DNA from: Ziziphus jujuba
Taxonomy: Eukaryota; Streptophyta; Magnoliopsida; Rosales; Rhamnaceae
Direction of reading: 5' to 3'
NCBI RefSeq assembly: GCF_031755915.1
Contig: NC_083379.1
Coordinates: 45,640,001-45,704,000 of the forward strand
DNA: 64,000 bases
Below, piece by piece: positions 36,371 to 46,624 of this stretch; position 1 is the stretch's first letter, and each line of letters begins with the position of its first letter. Both the position numbers and the translations under genes were made by a program. The notes beneath the pieces are model-generated. The model made no database searches. It was not told where the DNA came from and saw only the letters and a program-made list of their open reading frames with translations.

Positions 36371-37965
36371 ACCATTATGAGATTTTATTGCTTGGATTCA
36401 TGGTTTGCATCAGTACGACATAGTAATGCTCGTTAATTCTTATTGAATCAAAAGACTTATGCTGGTTAATTCTTATTGAATCAAAAGACTCACTAATGCT
36501 CACTTATTAATATTGGTCTCAGACTTTACTATGTGGATTACTTGGGCTACCTCCATCTAATGGGGTTTTGCCACAGTCCTCAATGGAAATTCAAACTTTG
36601 TTGTTGATCATTTGCTTACCGGATGCTCAAGTATCTATCTATTTGCAGTTGCTTCGAAGGTAGATGGTAGAGAGTGCCAAGAAAAGGATAAAGCAGAAAG
36701 CTAGTTACTCTGAAATCTATGGGAAAGTGCAAGTTGTGCTTATAAAGATGGACAGCAGTCCTGTTGTAAGCCTTCAAAATAATGCGGACCACTCAAATGG
36801 AGCATATTTTCACTTGACTATCTACTTTCATAGCATGAATCTGATAGATTTGAGTTGTGTTCTTTTCTCCCAACCTCCTCCACAGAGAAAACTCTATGCC
36901 AACATGTAGCCTTGTAATCCTCAACGGTTGCTGGTGCAGACTACGATGGTTAAAGAGCTGGAAGACTTGAAGGAGGAAGTCACGAAAGGAGAACATAAAG
37001 GGGAGAGCACAAAATATACATTTGATCCTGAGAAGCACATTGATGCATACCTTCCGGTCTGAGTTAACGAGCAGAGAGTGAGCAATCTGATGCAGTCACT
37101 TCTTGTTGCAGCATCAGTGTGTGCTATGCCAGCGATTAGAAAGATACCTACATCGGTCCTTTGGGGATATTTTGCCTATATGACCATTGGTAGTCTTCCT
37201 GGGAACCAATTCTGGGAAAGGATGTTGCTTCTTTTTATTACACCTGGTCGGCGTTACAAGTAAGTTGTACTTCTCTTTAAGTAGTGTGATTGTTCCCTTA
37301 GACTTGTTTTATGGTCATTTTTTTTTAAGCTAAACATTTCAATCGCACTTCCAAATCATTGAGAAAGAAACTCATTGTTCCAAAGTGAATGCATTTGAAC
37401 TTGCTACTCTATATCACCAAGAAACTGTGTTGAATTTGAGTTCATAAAGGTTTGAACTCTTTTGTCTGTATGCATTTTTGACAGGGTGTTAGAAGTTGTT
37501 CAATATGCTTCGTTTGTGGAGTTGGTGCCATTCAAATCCATAGCAATATTTACACTCTTCCAGCTTGTATATTTCCTGGTGTGTTTCTTTGTGCCATGGA
37601 TACCAATAGCTGGAATCTTGTTCCCCTTGCCATTCTTTCTTCTCATCAGCATAAGACATTATCTCCTACCCAAGTTCTTTCAACCACATTATTTGGGAGA
37701 ATTGGATGCAGCAGAGTATGAGGAAATTGCGGGCACTACCCCAAGACTCTCCCTCAGCCTCTCTTTCAAGGTAGGTGACATATTCATTCTCTGCTGGTTG
37801 TTAAATTTGAAAATTTTCCTTCATACTAATTAACTGAAAAATCCTTTTCCTCTTATCAGGAAAAAGAAATACCTGGTCTTAGAAATGAGGAAGATGGAGT
37901 TGAAATGTGTGATGCTGAGATATTAGACGAGTTAAAATAGTCTTAACAGATTAGAGATATTGAAC
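36371..37965 (+). pseudogene. Boron transporter pseudogene (copy C)
   Basis: Corresponds to the end of exon 7 through part of exon 12 of copies A and B: end of exon 7 (36371-36402), exon 8 from 36523 but cut short near 36578 with loss of its donor, exon 9 (36649-36765) with TAG at 36661-36663, exon 10 (36940-37259) with a TGA near 37060, exon 11 (37485-37770, one codon longer), and exon 12 from 37860, broken near 37932. After that, CTTAACAGATTAGAGATATT matches DNA about 270 bp beyond the stop codon of copy A. A deletion has therefore joined exon 12 to the 3' flank and removed the final exon. Exons 1-6 are absent. No full product is possible. Confidence 0.9.
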
Positions 37966-39562
37966 AAGAGATGCAGATCTTCTGTCCCTCTTCCCTGTCT
38001 CTTTTCCTGTCTCCTCAATGAGGAATTACCACCTACCTCATTTAAAATTTTTTCAGAGAATAGTATTCCTTCACTGTCGTTTTCTCCATTTTCTCTTCCT
38101 TTCAACTTCTGCATTATTTCTCTATCAACCCACAATAAATTACATCTAACTCCTAACCTTTTGATTTCTCACAATTGAATCTACAAGTTATTTTTTAATT
38201 ATATTTGCAAACCGTTTATGTTATTTCTGTATTGCACACCTATGGTTTTTTTTTTTTTAAATCACACAATTCACACTCATGGGCCATGGTTAAAAACTAA
38301 ATTAATTACATAATTTTAGGACATTTAGTGGCATGACCATCTCAGTTACTGCATAAATGGTCTGTATGGTAGATTTTTTCTTCCCTTTTATTTCTCTGTT
38401 TCCATTTCTTTTGTGGTTTTTCAGATATGGCTGCTCACTGCTTGGGAGCCATTTGTGGGATCGGCACATGAATCTTGTAAGTAGATTTAAGATTGTTGAA
38501 ACTAAAGGGCAGACGGCATAATAGAAGAGAAACCAACGGCAATAAAACTTCTGTATGGCAACCCCATACAATGGATATGGCAGTAGTGCCACATCTATCA
38601 GTTTTTTCGAAGAATATATCATCAGTGATGACTATCACCATAATGGATCCAATGTTAAAATAACTTTTATATATATATGGGATCACTGCCATGTAAATTT
38701 TTTTTATACATATATATACGTGGATCCACTACCATATAGGATGTTTTCGAACTATTTTTTTTTTAAAAAAGAAAAAATTAATAATAATAATAAATAATTT
38801 ATTTTCTCTACTGTGAGTCCTTTCAAGATTCAAAATCAGTGTTTAATGGGGCCTAACATGCGCTTTCCAATAAAATCAAAATCCATCTGGGCACTTGACT
38901 CACTGTATCTCCGATCTTCTTGGCATTACTTATTTTCAAGTCTTAGAATTTTTCACTAAATGGGTTGTAGTTTTGGGCCAAAATGGCCCATTTATTAAAA
39001 CCCAACTAACAGCAAATATCTGTTGCTTTGTCCAACTCGTCAGGTACCTTTGTATATTTTTTTGGTGATACAACTCGTCGGGGCCCTACCAAACAGAAAA
39101 GAGAAAAGTGCACAAAAAGATTCCACATGTACCATAAAGTCACTAAAAAGAGTTTATGAAAAAAAAAAAAAAAAAAAAAACTCAAAAATAGCGATAGATA
39201 TAGACAGCGCACCTTTCACGCTCTTCCATGCACGCCACGTGTTTACCTTATCCACATCTTCTTCTCTCTCCTTGAAAGATCGCATTTACCAGTTGTACAT
39301 TTTCAGTCCACCATGCCCTTTGCGTTCACTAGAAGAGTAAGAGTACAAGCACTTGAAAGCAAAAAATCCATTGTATTGTAGAAATTCCGAGTGCGTCCCC
39401 AAAACCATCCGAAAAAAAAAAAAAAAAAAAAAGAAAAATTCTTCCGTCGTTCACTCTTTTTTCTCAACTTCACCATCTCCTTTCCACTGTTTCAGTCGCA
39501 CATTTCCCAACCCCTCTTCCAAATTGAAATACTACCTCTCTCTTTGCATTTTGGTCCTTTTC
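37966..39562. other. Intergenic DNA and promoter of the gene at 39563
   Basis: No gene is seen between the pseudogene and 39563. Around 38975-38995 the sequence TTTTGGGCCAAAATGGCCCA contains TGGGCC and GGCCCA words (site II-like elements used by many plant growth and organelle genes). Pyrimidine- and adenine-rich leader DNA precedes the ATG (poly-A near 39412-39432). Confidence 0.4.
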
Positions 39563-39955
39563 ATGGCGAGCTCTCTCCCATCTTTCCAACCACCAATGAT
39601 CCGCGCCTCCTCTTCGTCTTCCTCGAGAAAACCCGACGCGAATCGCCGCAAAGCCACCGTTTCGTCCAACTGGTGGACCCCGGTGTTTGGGTGGTCGTCG
39701 GATCCGGATTACATCGGCAACACCACCAGCAGCGGCGGTCCATCCCAAAACCCAAGGGCAATGCCGGATCCTGCTGAGGCCGAATCGGGGCGACCACCCA
39801 GATCCAGGTTTTCGGCGGGGTGCTTCACGGAAGATAAGGCCAAGCAGCTGCGAAGGAAGACCCTGGAGAGTTCCACATTCCACGATGTCATGTACCACTC
39901 GGCCATCGCCTCTCGCCTCGCCTCCGATTTATCCGGTGTCCATTCCGACAAGTAA
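39563..39955 (+). CDS. Small intronless plant protein of unknown function (130 aa)
   Basis: The start MASSLPSFQPPM is chosen because upstream in-frame residues are low-complexity Lys/Ser and follow leader-like DNA. The protein has a Ser-rich N-terminus, then SNWWTPVFGWSSDPDYI, a Pro/Gly/Ser-rich middle, and a conserved-looking C-terminus FTEDKAKQLRRKTLESSTFH followed by DVMYHSAIASRLASDLS. I recognise this C-terminal block from a family of short, uncharacterised plant proteins of similar length; some database names call it a translocase SecA subunit, without support in the sequence. There is no signal peptide or membrane span. The stop TAA overlaps a GTAAGT, so a spliced longer form is possible but not needed. 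Confidence 0.75.
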   Translation: MASSLPSFQPPMIRASSSSSSRKPDANRRKATVSSNWWTPVFGWSSDPDYIGNTTSSGGPSQNPRAMPDPAEAESGRPPRSRFSAGCFTEDKAKQLRRKTLESSTFHDVMYHSAIASRLASDLSGVHSDK

Positions 39956-41423
39956 GTTGGTGATCCTTTCCTTTCCTTCAGTGCTTGGGTAAGTTAAAAA
40001 GTCTTTTCTCCCCTCCGACGACTGCTTTGTTTGGAGGTTAAAATGGGCTTCGCTGCTTTAGCATATTCAATTTGTCGAAACAAAAACTTTCAGAAAAAAA
40101 AAAAGGTACTATATTATTTTGTGTTATATGGTTTCGAGAACAATTAGCTTGTTTTTGCCATTTGGATCTGGACGGTAATGGATTGCCGATTGATCTTTCC
40201 GTTTTTTGTTTTAGTTTATTTTTAATGGATATTGTATGGAAAATGGAAATATAAGTGGGATCCACACAAGGTGGTCATATATGACGTGGACGGTTTAGAT
40301 ATGTCTGTATTTTTTGATGAAATTTTCAACTCAGAGACTAAGAGCTACTTATGTTGGGCCGTATGTTCCCCGGACTAGATACTGGGTTTTTATTAAATCA
40401 TCGAACGGTTCAAAATACTGCGTACGTGGTTTTGGTTCTGATGCGCCAAAATAGGCTAGTGTTCTCTGTATTTATGTTAGTTAACCGTAGTTTACAGTCG
40501 TTATGGTTGACAAATTATTGTTTTGAACCTTTTTTTTTTCTTTTTTATATGATAATTATTATGGTTAACTTTAATAGCCGTCCAAATTTTTAAAAGATAA
40601 AATCATTTTTTCTTTTCTTGTGAGTATGTTTTAGCTTCATTTTTTTTTTCTTTTCTTTTTCTTTTTTTGTGATATATAGTTACCTTAATTGGGATAGAGT
40701 AAGAGGTAATAAGTACTGAAAACATTAATAGCTTGTTTGGAATGCTTAACTGTTTTATTTTTTATTTTTTATTTTTTGAAACAATGGAATGCTTGAGTTG
40801 TTACAAAAAAATACTTTTATGCGAATCTTATTATAGTCTCTTCTACAATGTTCTGTTTGGAGGATCCTGGTCCATTATTGATTAAACGATACTTGCATCG
40901 CATTATTCTATCTTGCCCGACTTTAGAAGTGTAGATACAGACATGAGTAATTTAAAATGAAAAATTATATGGTAATTTAATAAAATATTATTCAGATATA
41001 TGCGAGTAATTTACCATTAGATTAACTTTGTTTATCTTAAAATGAAAACATACACGGTGATTTAATGAATTATTATTCAAATAGGTAGAAAACTTTGTTG
41101 ATGATATTCATAATAGACTGTTGTAACTTTTCCCCTCAATATAGAAACGAACTTTTTTCTACTTTCATATTTTCTCAATTTAGTGAAGACAAAATATTTA
41201 CAATTTCACTTTGAACCAAAGAGTGCGAATGAACAAAATCCACTTTTTTGCCCCAATTTACAAGGCAATCACTGAATTAAAGTACCCAGTATATTTTTCT
41301 TTATAATTTATTTATTTATTTTAAAAAAAAAATTGAAGATCCTAGAGCGAAGGATATGCATGCTCTGCATTAAATGTCATGAGGTGGCAGAAGCTCAATT
41401 TAGGTGCCTTAATTACAAGGGTG
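39956..41423. other. Intergenic DNA, no gene
   Basis: 3' flank of the small gene followed by AT-rich DNA. Open frames are short and without recognisable motifs. The right edge is the TTCCA target site of the copia element. Confidence 0.5.
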
Positions 41424-41428
41424 TTCCA

Positions 41429-41842
41429 TGTTGTGGTTCTCTGACCACTTTAGAGAAGAAATATGAGAAGAAAATAAAAGAATTCTATTAATCTCTTAAA
41501 AATAGAATACAAAAATAAAAACTTCTCTCATGGAGGATTCTCTCTTGGAACCTCTCTCTTCACTCTCCAATTCTCTCTGGAATTGCTCACTCTTCTCTCA
41601 AGTTCTCTCTGGAACTTAAACAACTCTCTCTCTTGGAGTTTTCTCTTGCTCTCTTGGCTTGATTTTCATGGAACGGGAAGGAGCCTATTTATAGGCAAGC
41701 ATGGCCACAATCTTCAACAACTTAGCCCACAATTGTTGATCGGTGCAGCATGTCAACAATGGTGGCTGTCAACAATGGTGGCTGTGGTTGGTGCGGTTGG
41801 TGTGGTTGGTGAGGTTGTGGGTTGGTGCGGCTGGACTTCACA
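41429..41842 (-). repeat. 3' LTR of the intact copia
   Basis: 414 bp, reading TGTTGTGGTT...GGACTTCACA on the plus strand. On the minus strand it contains CTATAAATA at 41686-41694 and stretches of GAGAGA. Confidence 0.93.
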
Positions 41843-41855
41843 ATTCTCCCCCTCC
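41843..41855 (-). promoter_or_regulatory. Polypurine tract of the intact copia
   Basis: ATTCTCCCCCTCC on the plus strand, that is GGAGGGGGAGAAT on the element strand, directly next to the 3' LTR. Confidence 0.85.
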
Positions 41856-41876
41856 AGCCGCATTTAAAACTGATGG

Positions 41877-44800
41877 TCATCTGCCATCTATTCCAGCTAT
41901 GTCTCTGCATAGCTTCAGCTTCTCTTGAGCAACAACTTTTGTTAGCATATCTGCTGGATTCTCTTTTGTGTGGATCTTCATCAGTTTCAGCAACTGTTGA
42001 TCTATTACTTCGCGTATCCAATGATAGCGGATGTCAATGTGCTTTGTACGGGAATGATACATTGAGTTTTTGCTCAAATCCATGGCACTTTGGTTATCAC
42101 AATGTATCTTGTAGTCTTCTTGCTTGATGCCCAATTCTGTGAGAAAACGCTTTAACCACAACATTTCCTTACCCGCTTCCGCTGCGGCAATGTACTCTGC
42201 TTCAGTAGTGGATAAAGCAACACACTTCTGCAATCTTGACTGCCATGACACAGCTCCCCCTGCAAAAGTGTAGAGATAACCTGATGTAGACTTTCTATTA
42301 TCAGGGTCTCCGGCCATATCTGCATCTGTATAGCCTTCTAAGATTGGATCACCTCCCCCGTAGCACAAGCACAGCTTCGATGTACCTTTAAGATACCTGA
42401 GAATCCATTTGACTGCTTCCCAGTGTTTCTTTCCAGGATTTGAAAGAAATCTGCTCACAACACCTACTGCATGAGCAATGTCTGGTCTGGTACATACCAT
42501 TGCATACATCAGACTTCCTACCGCTGAAGAATATGGTACTGAAACCATCTCCTCTATCTCTTCTTTGGATGAGGGGCACATTCTCTTACTCAACTTAAAA
42601 TGATTTGCAAGTGGAATGCTGACCGGTTTGGCTTTATCTATGTTGAATCTCTTTATCACCCGTTCAACATACTTCTCTTGAGATAGCCATAACCTTCTAT
42701 TCTTCCTGTCTCGGATTATTTGCATTCCCAAAATTTGTTGAGCTGGTCCTAAGTCTTTCATATCAAAAGACTTAGACAATTCTTTCTTCAGCTGACTAAT
42801 CTTCATTGCATCTTGTCCAACGATCAACATGTCGTCCACATATAGCAAAAGTGCAATGAAGTTTCCACCTGAAAAATTTTTAATATAAACACACTGGTCT
42901 GCTGCAGTCCTTTTATAGCCTTGACTCACCATAAACGAGTCAAACTTCTTGTACCATTGTCTTGGTGCTTGCTTGAGGCCATACAAGCTCTTCTTTAGCT
43001 TGCATACGAGGTTTTCTTTCCCTGAAACCTCAAATCCTTCTGGCTGCTCCATGTAGATTTCTTCATGTAAATCACCGTGAAGAAATGCTGTCTTCACATC
43101 CATCTGCTCAAGCTCTAGGTTTAGACTTGCTACTAAACCAAAAATGACTCGAATTGAAGTCATTTTTACCACTGGTGAAAAAATCTCATCAAAGTCAATT
43201 CCTTTCTTCTGAAGAAATCCTTTGACCACCAATCGGGCTTTGTGTTTCACCACCCTTCCGCTGCCATCTTTCTTGAGCTTGAACACCCATTTATTCTTTA
43301 GTGCCTTCTTTCCTGTTGGAAGCTCAACCAACTCATAAGTATGATTTTTCTGCAAGGATTCCATCTCATCTTGCATTGCTTGCAGCCACTTTTCCTTCTC
43401 TTGATGAGAAACAGCTTCCTGGAAACTCTCTGGCTCCCCCTCTTCAGTAAGCAGAATATAATCAGATTCTGGAAATCTCTTTGATGGAATTCGGCCTCGC
43501 TCAGATCTCCGAACTTGTAAACCACTGGTTTCAGGAGGTGTACCATCATCTGACCGCTGTGATGACCCTGCAGCTGCTTGAGAGGATTGAGTCTCCCCCT
43601 GCTCATTATCCCCTTCTTCCTCCTGGTCTGCTTCTGGTATATCTTCATGCACCTCATTATCCTCTGTGGCTATTTGTGCTGGTGCTGGATTAGGACAAAA
43701 ATTCTCGGCACTAGAACTATAATTAGGAGACATTCTGGGCTTTTCAATGTCTTCCATTTTCTGGTTTTCTTGGAATACTACATCCCTGCTTCTAATAACC
43801 TTCTTGGTTTTCGGGTCCCAAAACCTGTATCCGAATTCTTCGTCTCCATATCCTATAAAGATGCATGGAGTAGATCTTGCATCGAGCTTCTGTCTGAGCT
43901 CCTTGGATACATGTACATAAGCTATACAACCAAACACTCTTAAATGAGAGTAGGAGGGAATCTTACCCGACCACATTTTCTCCGGAATATCAAAATTCAA
44001 CGGTACTGACGGTGATATGTTGATTAAGTAGCAGGCGGCACGAACAGCTTCTCCCCAGAATGGCTTTGGCAGCTTAGCCATACTGAGCATACTTCTGACC
44101 TTTTCCATAATGGTTCGGTTCATTCTTTCGGCTATTCCATTATGTTGTGGGGTGCGAGGGACCGTCTTCTCATGTCGAATGCCGTGTCTTCTGCAGTAGG
44201 CATCGAACTCCTTGGAAGTATACTCGCCTCCATTATCTGAGCGGAGACATTTCAGCTTCTTTCCTGTTTCACGCTCTACCATGGTATGAAACAGTTTGAA
44301 GTAATCCAATACCTGGTCCTTTGTCTTCAAGAAATATACCCACACCTTCCGTGAAGCATCATCAATGAAGGTCAGGAAATACTTGTTGCCACCTAATGAT
44401 TCCACCTCCATGGGACCACAAACATCAGAGTGCACCAGACTAAGCAACTCTGATCTTCTTAATGCAGAGGAACTGAAAGAGACTCTATGTTGCTTACCAA
44501 ACAAGCAGTGATTACAAGGATCTAGCACAGCATCCTTGCAAACAGTGATAAGCTTCTTCCTTGCCAAAGTGGACAATCCTTTTTCACTCATGTGACCGAG
44601 TCTCTGGTGCCACAGATTTTGAGACGCCTCTCCTTCTGCAATATTGAGGCTGTCTGCACATATCTTCACATGAGTCTTGTACAACGTTCCACAAATATGT
44701 CCTCGGGCGACAACTATGGCACCTTTCGTCATTTTCCATGTGCCTTTGCTGAAGTAGTTGTCATAGCCTTGCTTGTCTAAGGCTGCTCCCGAAAGTAGAT

Positions 44801-45893
44801 TAAGCCGAAGGTCTGGAACATGACGGACATCCTTCAAAGTGATTGTACAACCAATATTCGTTTTTATCTGAATATCACCAGTTCCCATAATCTTTGCGAA
44901 ACTGGAATTTCCCATCTTTACCGTACCAAAGTCTCCTGCTTTGTACGTTTTAAAGAAATCTCTGTGTGGAGTGACATGGTAGGATGCTGCAGTATCGACT
45001 ACCCACTCAACATCTTGGGTTGATATATGAAGGCATGTCTCTTCTTCGGTGGAGCAGAGCGCCACTTCTCCTGTACAAGTGACTAGTGTCTCTCCATCCT
45101 TCTTCGGCTGATTACCTTGGAGTCTCTGCTCTCTCAACAACTTTCTGCAGTTCTTCTTCATGTGACCCTCCAGGCCACAATGATAGCACTTATACGATGA
45201 TTTTCTGCCGTCTGTAGATCTGCCTCTGCTCTTGCTCCTGCCTCTCCCCCTATCTCGACCACCTCTTTGCTGTCTTCCTCTCTCTGTGACGAGGGCATGT
45301 GACTGATCCATGCCAATGTCCTTTCTCCTGGCCTCTTCATTAAATAGGGCATCCTTAACCATAGACAGAGTAAGTTTGCCATTCGGGGCCGAATTGCTGA
45401 GAGAGACTACCAATGTCTCCCAACTGTCTGGAAGAGAGCTTAGAAGTAGGAGGGCCTGATCCTCATCCCCTAGTTGGTAATCCACAGCAGATAGTTGATT
45501 TACCAAGCTCTGGAACTCACTGGTATGCTCGGCTACAGAAGTTCCACTCTGTAATGTTAGATGTACCAATCGCTTAAGCAACAGGGCTTTGTTCCGAGCA
45601 GTCTTGGCCTGGTACATGTCCTCCAATTTTGTCCAGAGGGCATATGCATCTGTTTCCTTCGCTACATGATGGAAGACACTGTGGTCGATCCATTGCCTGA
45701 TCTGACCGATCGTTTTCTTGTTTAATTTCTTCCATTCTGCTACTTTGCTGGGATCGGGGTTTTCGCCTTTAGCTTCTATAGGATCAAACAGATCCTTACA
45801 ATTGAGGAGATCTTCCATCCGAGGTCTCCAAAGTGTATAATTTGTGGCAGTGAGCTTAACCATAGCTCCCGAAGATGATTCTTCCATTGACAT
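41877..45893 (-). CDS. Copia gag-pol polyprotein, intact (1338 aa)
   Basis: A single frame from ATG at 45893 to a stop at 41877. Order: Gag (about 1-230) with a basic RGRGRSKSRGR stretch and zinc knuckle CYHCGLEGHMKKNC (about 236-249); aspartic protease VVDTAASYHVTP (Asp about 300); integrase with LWHQRLGH...CNHCLFGK zinc region and catalytic core signatures HSDVCGP, LRSDNGGEY and HNGIAERMNR; reverse transcriptase with QMDVKTAFLHGDL and LLYVDDMLIVG; RNase H with TDADMAGDPDNRKSTSGYL and STTEAEYIAAAEA. All expected catalytic residues are visible. The VDTAAS protease motif and Gag style resemble Tnt1/Tork elements. The frame ends just before the polypurine tract. No stop or shift was seen. Confidence 0.95.
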   Translation of the reverse strand: MSMEESSSGAMVKLTATNYTLWRPRMEDLLNCKDLFDPIEAKGENPDPSKVAEWKKLNKKTIGQIRQWIDHSVFHHVAKETDAYALWTKLEDMYQAKTARNKALLLKRLVHLTLQSGTSVAEHTSEFQSLVNQLSAVDYQLGDEDQALLLLSSLPDSWETLVVSLSNSAPNGKLTLSMVKDALFNEEARRKDIGMDQSHALVTERGRQQRGGRDRGRGRSKSRGRSTDGRKSSYKCYHCGLEGHMKKNCRKLLREQRLQGNQPKKDGETLVTCTGEVALCSTEEETCLHISTQDVEWVVDTAASYHVTPHRDFFKTYKAGDFGTVKMGNSSFAKIMGTGDIQIKTNIGCTITLKDVRHVPDLRLNLLSGAALDKQGYDNYFSKGTWKMTKGAIVVARGHICGTLYKTHVKICADSLNIAEGEASQNLWHQRLGHMSEKGLSTLARKKLITVCKDAVLDPCNHCLFGKQHRVSFSSSALRRSELLSLVHSDVCGPMEVESLGGNKYFLTFIDDASRKVWVYFLKTKDQVLDYFKLFHTMVERETGKKLKCLRSDNGGEYTSKEFDAYCRRHGIRHEKTVPRTPQHNGIAERMNRTIMEKVRSMLSMAKLPKPFWGEAVRAACYLINISPSVPLNFDIPEKMWSGKIPSYSHLRVFGCIAYVHVSKELRQKLDARSTPCIFIGYGDEEFGYRFWDPKTKKVIRSRDVVFQENQKMEDIEKPRMSPNYSSSAENFCPNPAPAQIATEDNEVHEDIPEADQEEEGDNEQGETQSSQAAAGSSQRSDDGTPPETSGLQVRRSERGRIPSKRFPESDYILLTEEGEPESFQEAVSHQEKEKWLQAMQDEMESLQKNHTYELVELPTGKKALKNKWVFKLKKDGSGRVVKHKARLVVKGFLQKKGIDFDEIFSPVVKMTSIRVIFGLVASLNLELEQMDVKTAFLHGDLHEEIYMEQPEGFEVSGKENLVCKLKKSLYGLKQAPRQWYKKFDSFMVSQGYKRTAADQCVYIKNFSGGNFIALLLYVDDMLIVGQDAMKISQLKKELSKSFDMKDLGPAQQILGMQIIRDRKNRRLWLSQEKYVERVIKRFNIDKAKPVSIPLANHFKLSKRMCPSSKEEIEEMVSVPYSSAVGSLMYAMVCTRPDIAHAVGVVSRFLSNPGKKHWEAVKWILRYLKGTSKLCLCYGGGDPILEGYTDADMAGDPDNRKSTSGYLYTFAGGAVSWQSRLQKCVALSTTEAEYIAAAEAGKEMLWLKRFLTELGIKQEDYKIHCDNQSAMDLSKNSMYHSRTKHIDIRYHWIREVIDQQLLKLMKIHTKENPADMLTKVVAQEKLKLCRDIAGIDGR

Positions 45894-45977
45894 TATGGCT
45901 TGACCAAAATTGGAGCTGAATTTGGCAAAACGGAGTTAACCGTTGCGTCCGGAACGGCCGAAAATGGTGGACTTGAC

Positions 45978-46215
45978 TCTTCCGGGGTCAAAATATAATT
46001 ACCAGAAATTTTGGGGCAAAACTGTAAATTCACAAAATTTCTGGGTCAACCTGCAAATACAGAAACTTCAGGGGTCAATCTGTAATTTCCAATAGTTCAG
46101 GGGCTTCACCGTAATTTCAGAAAACTACAGGGGTCACTCTGTAATTTCCAATAATTCAGGGCTGTTCCGTAATTTCCGAAACTTCAGGGGCTGTTCCGTA
46201 ATTTCAGAAAATATT
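45978..46215 (-). repeat. Degenerate ~30-bp tandem repeats in the copia leader
   Basis: About eight units of the form CAGGGGTCAATCTGTAATTTCC (plus strand, with GGGGT/GGGGC and GTAATTTC words recurring every ~30 bp) lie between the gag ATG and the ACGT array. They sit in the untranslated leader of the element RNA. No open frame is needed to explain them. Confidence 0.7.
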
Positions 46216-46368
46216 GCTGACGTGGCAGATGGTGCTGACGTGGCACCACGTGGCAGATGACGTGTCAGATGACGTGGCGACACGTGGCAGATGACGTGTC
46301 GGCTGGCGTGGCAGATGACGTGGCAGGTGTGCTGACGTGGCTGCTGACGTGGCTGATGACGTGGTCGT
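46216..46368 (-). promoter_or_regulatory. Array of eleven ACGTG cores in the copia leader
   Basis: Repeats of GCTGACGTGGCAGATGACGTG type. I count eleven ACGTG words in about 150 bp, most as TGACGTGGC or CACGTGGC. These are the core sites bound by plant bZIP factors (ABRE/G-box and TGACG classes). They lie downstream of the 5' LTR, in the transcribed leader. A role as an internal enhancer is inferred. Confidence 0.6.
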
Positions 46369-46610
46369 CTTCAACCTCCAGACGGCGCGTGCGGCGCGTG
46401 GGCGCGTGAACAGTTGCAGAAAAATTTCAGTCGGCGCGTGCGGGCGCGTGGGAGGTCCGTTTTCTCTCCGGCGAACTTCGTTGTTCTCCTCTCGTCGGGT
46501 ACTTTCACCTGGGATTGTCAAATTAATTATTTGAGCAACTTTCCGAAACACCAACTTGAAGAACAGTAGCTTTGTTTCTTCAAATTTTGGACCCAAGCTC
46601 TCAACCAGGA

Positions 46611-46622
46611 GCTCTGATACCA
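46611..46622 (-). promoter_or_regulatory. Primer-binding site of the intact copia
   Basis: GCTCTGATACCA on the plus strand is TGGTATCAGAGC on the element strand, two bases inside the 5' LTR. Initiator Met-tRNA type. Confidence 0.9.
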
Positions 46623-46624
46623 CT

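Noticed and set aside
39951..39956. GTAAGT splice donor at the end of the small gene at 39563
   Set aside because: The frame already ends in TAA at this point with a complete conserved C-terminus, and no following exon could be found; kept as an alternative only.
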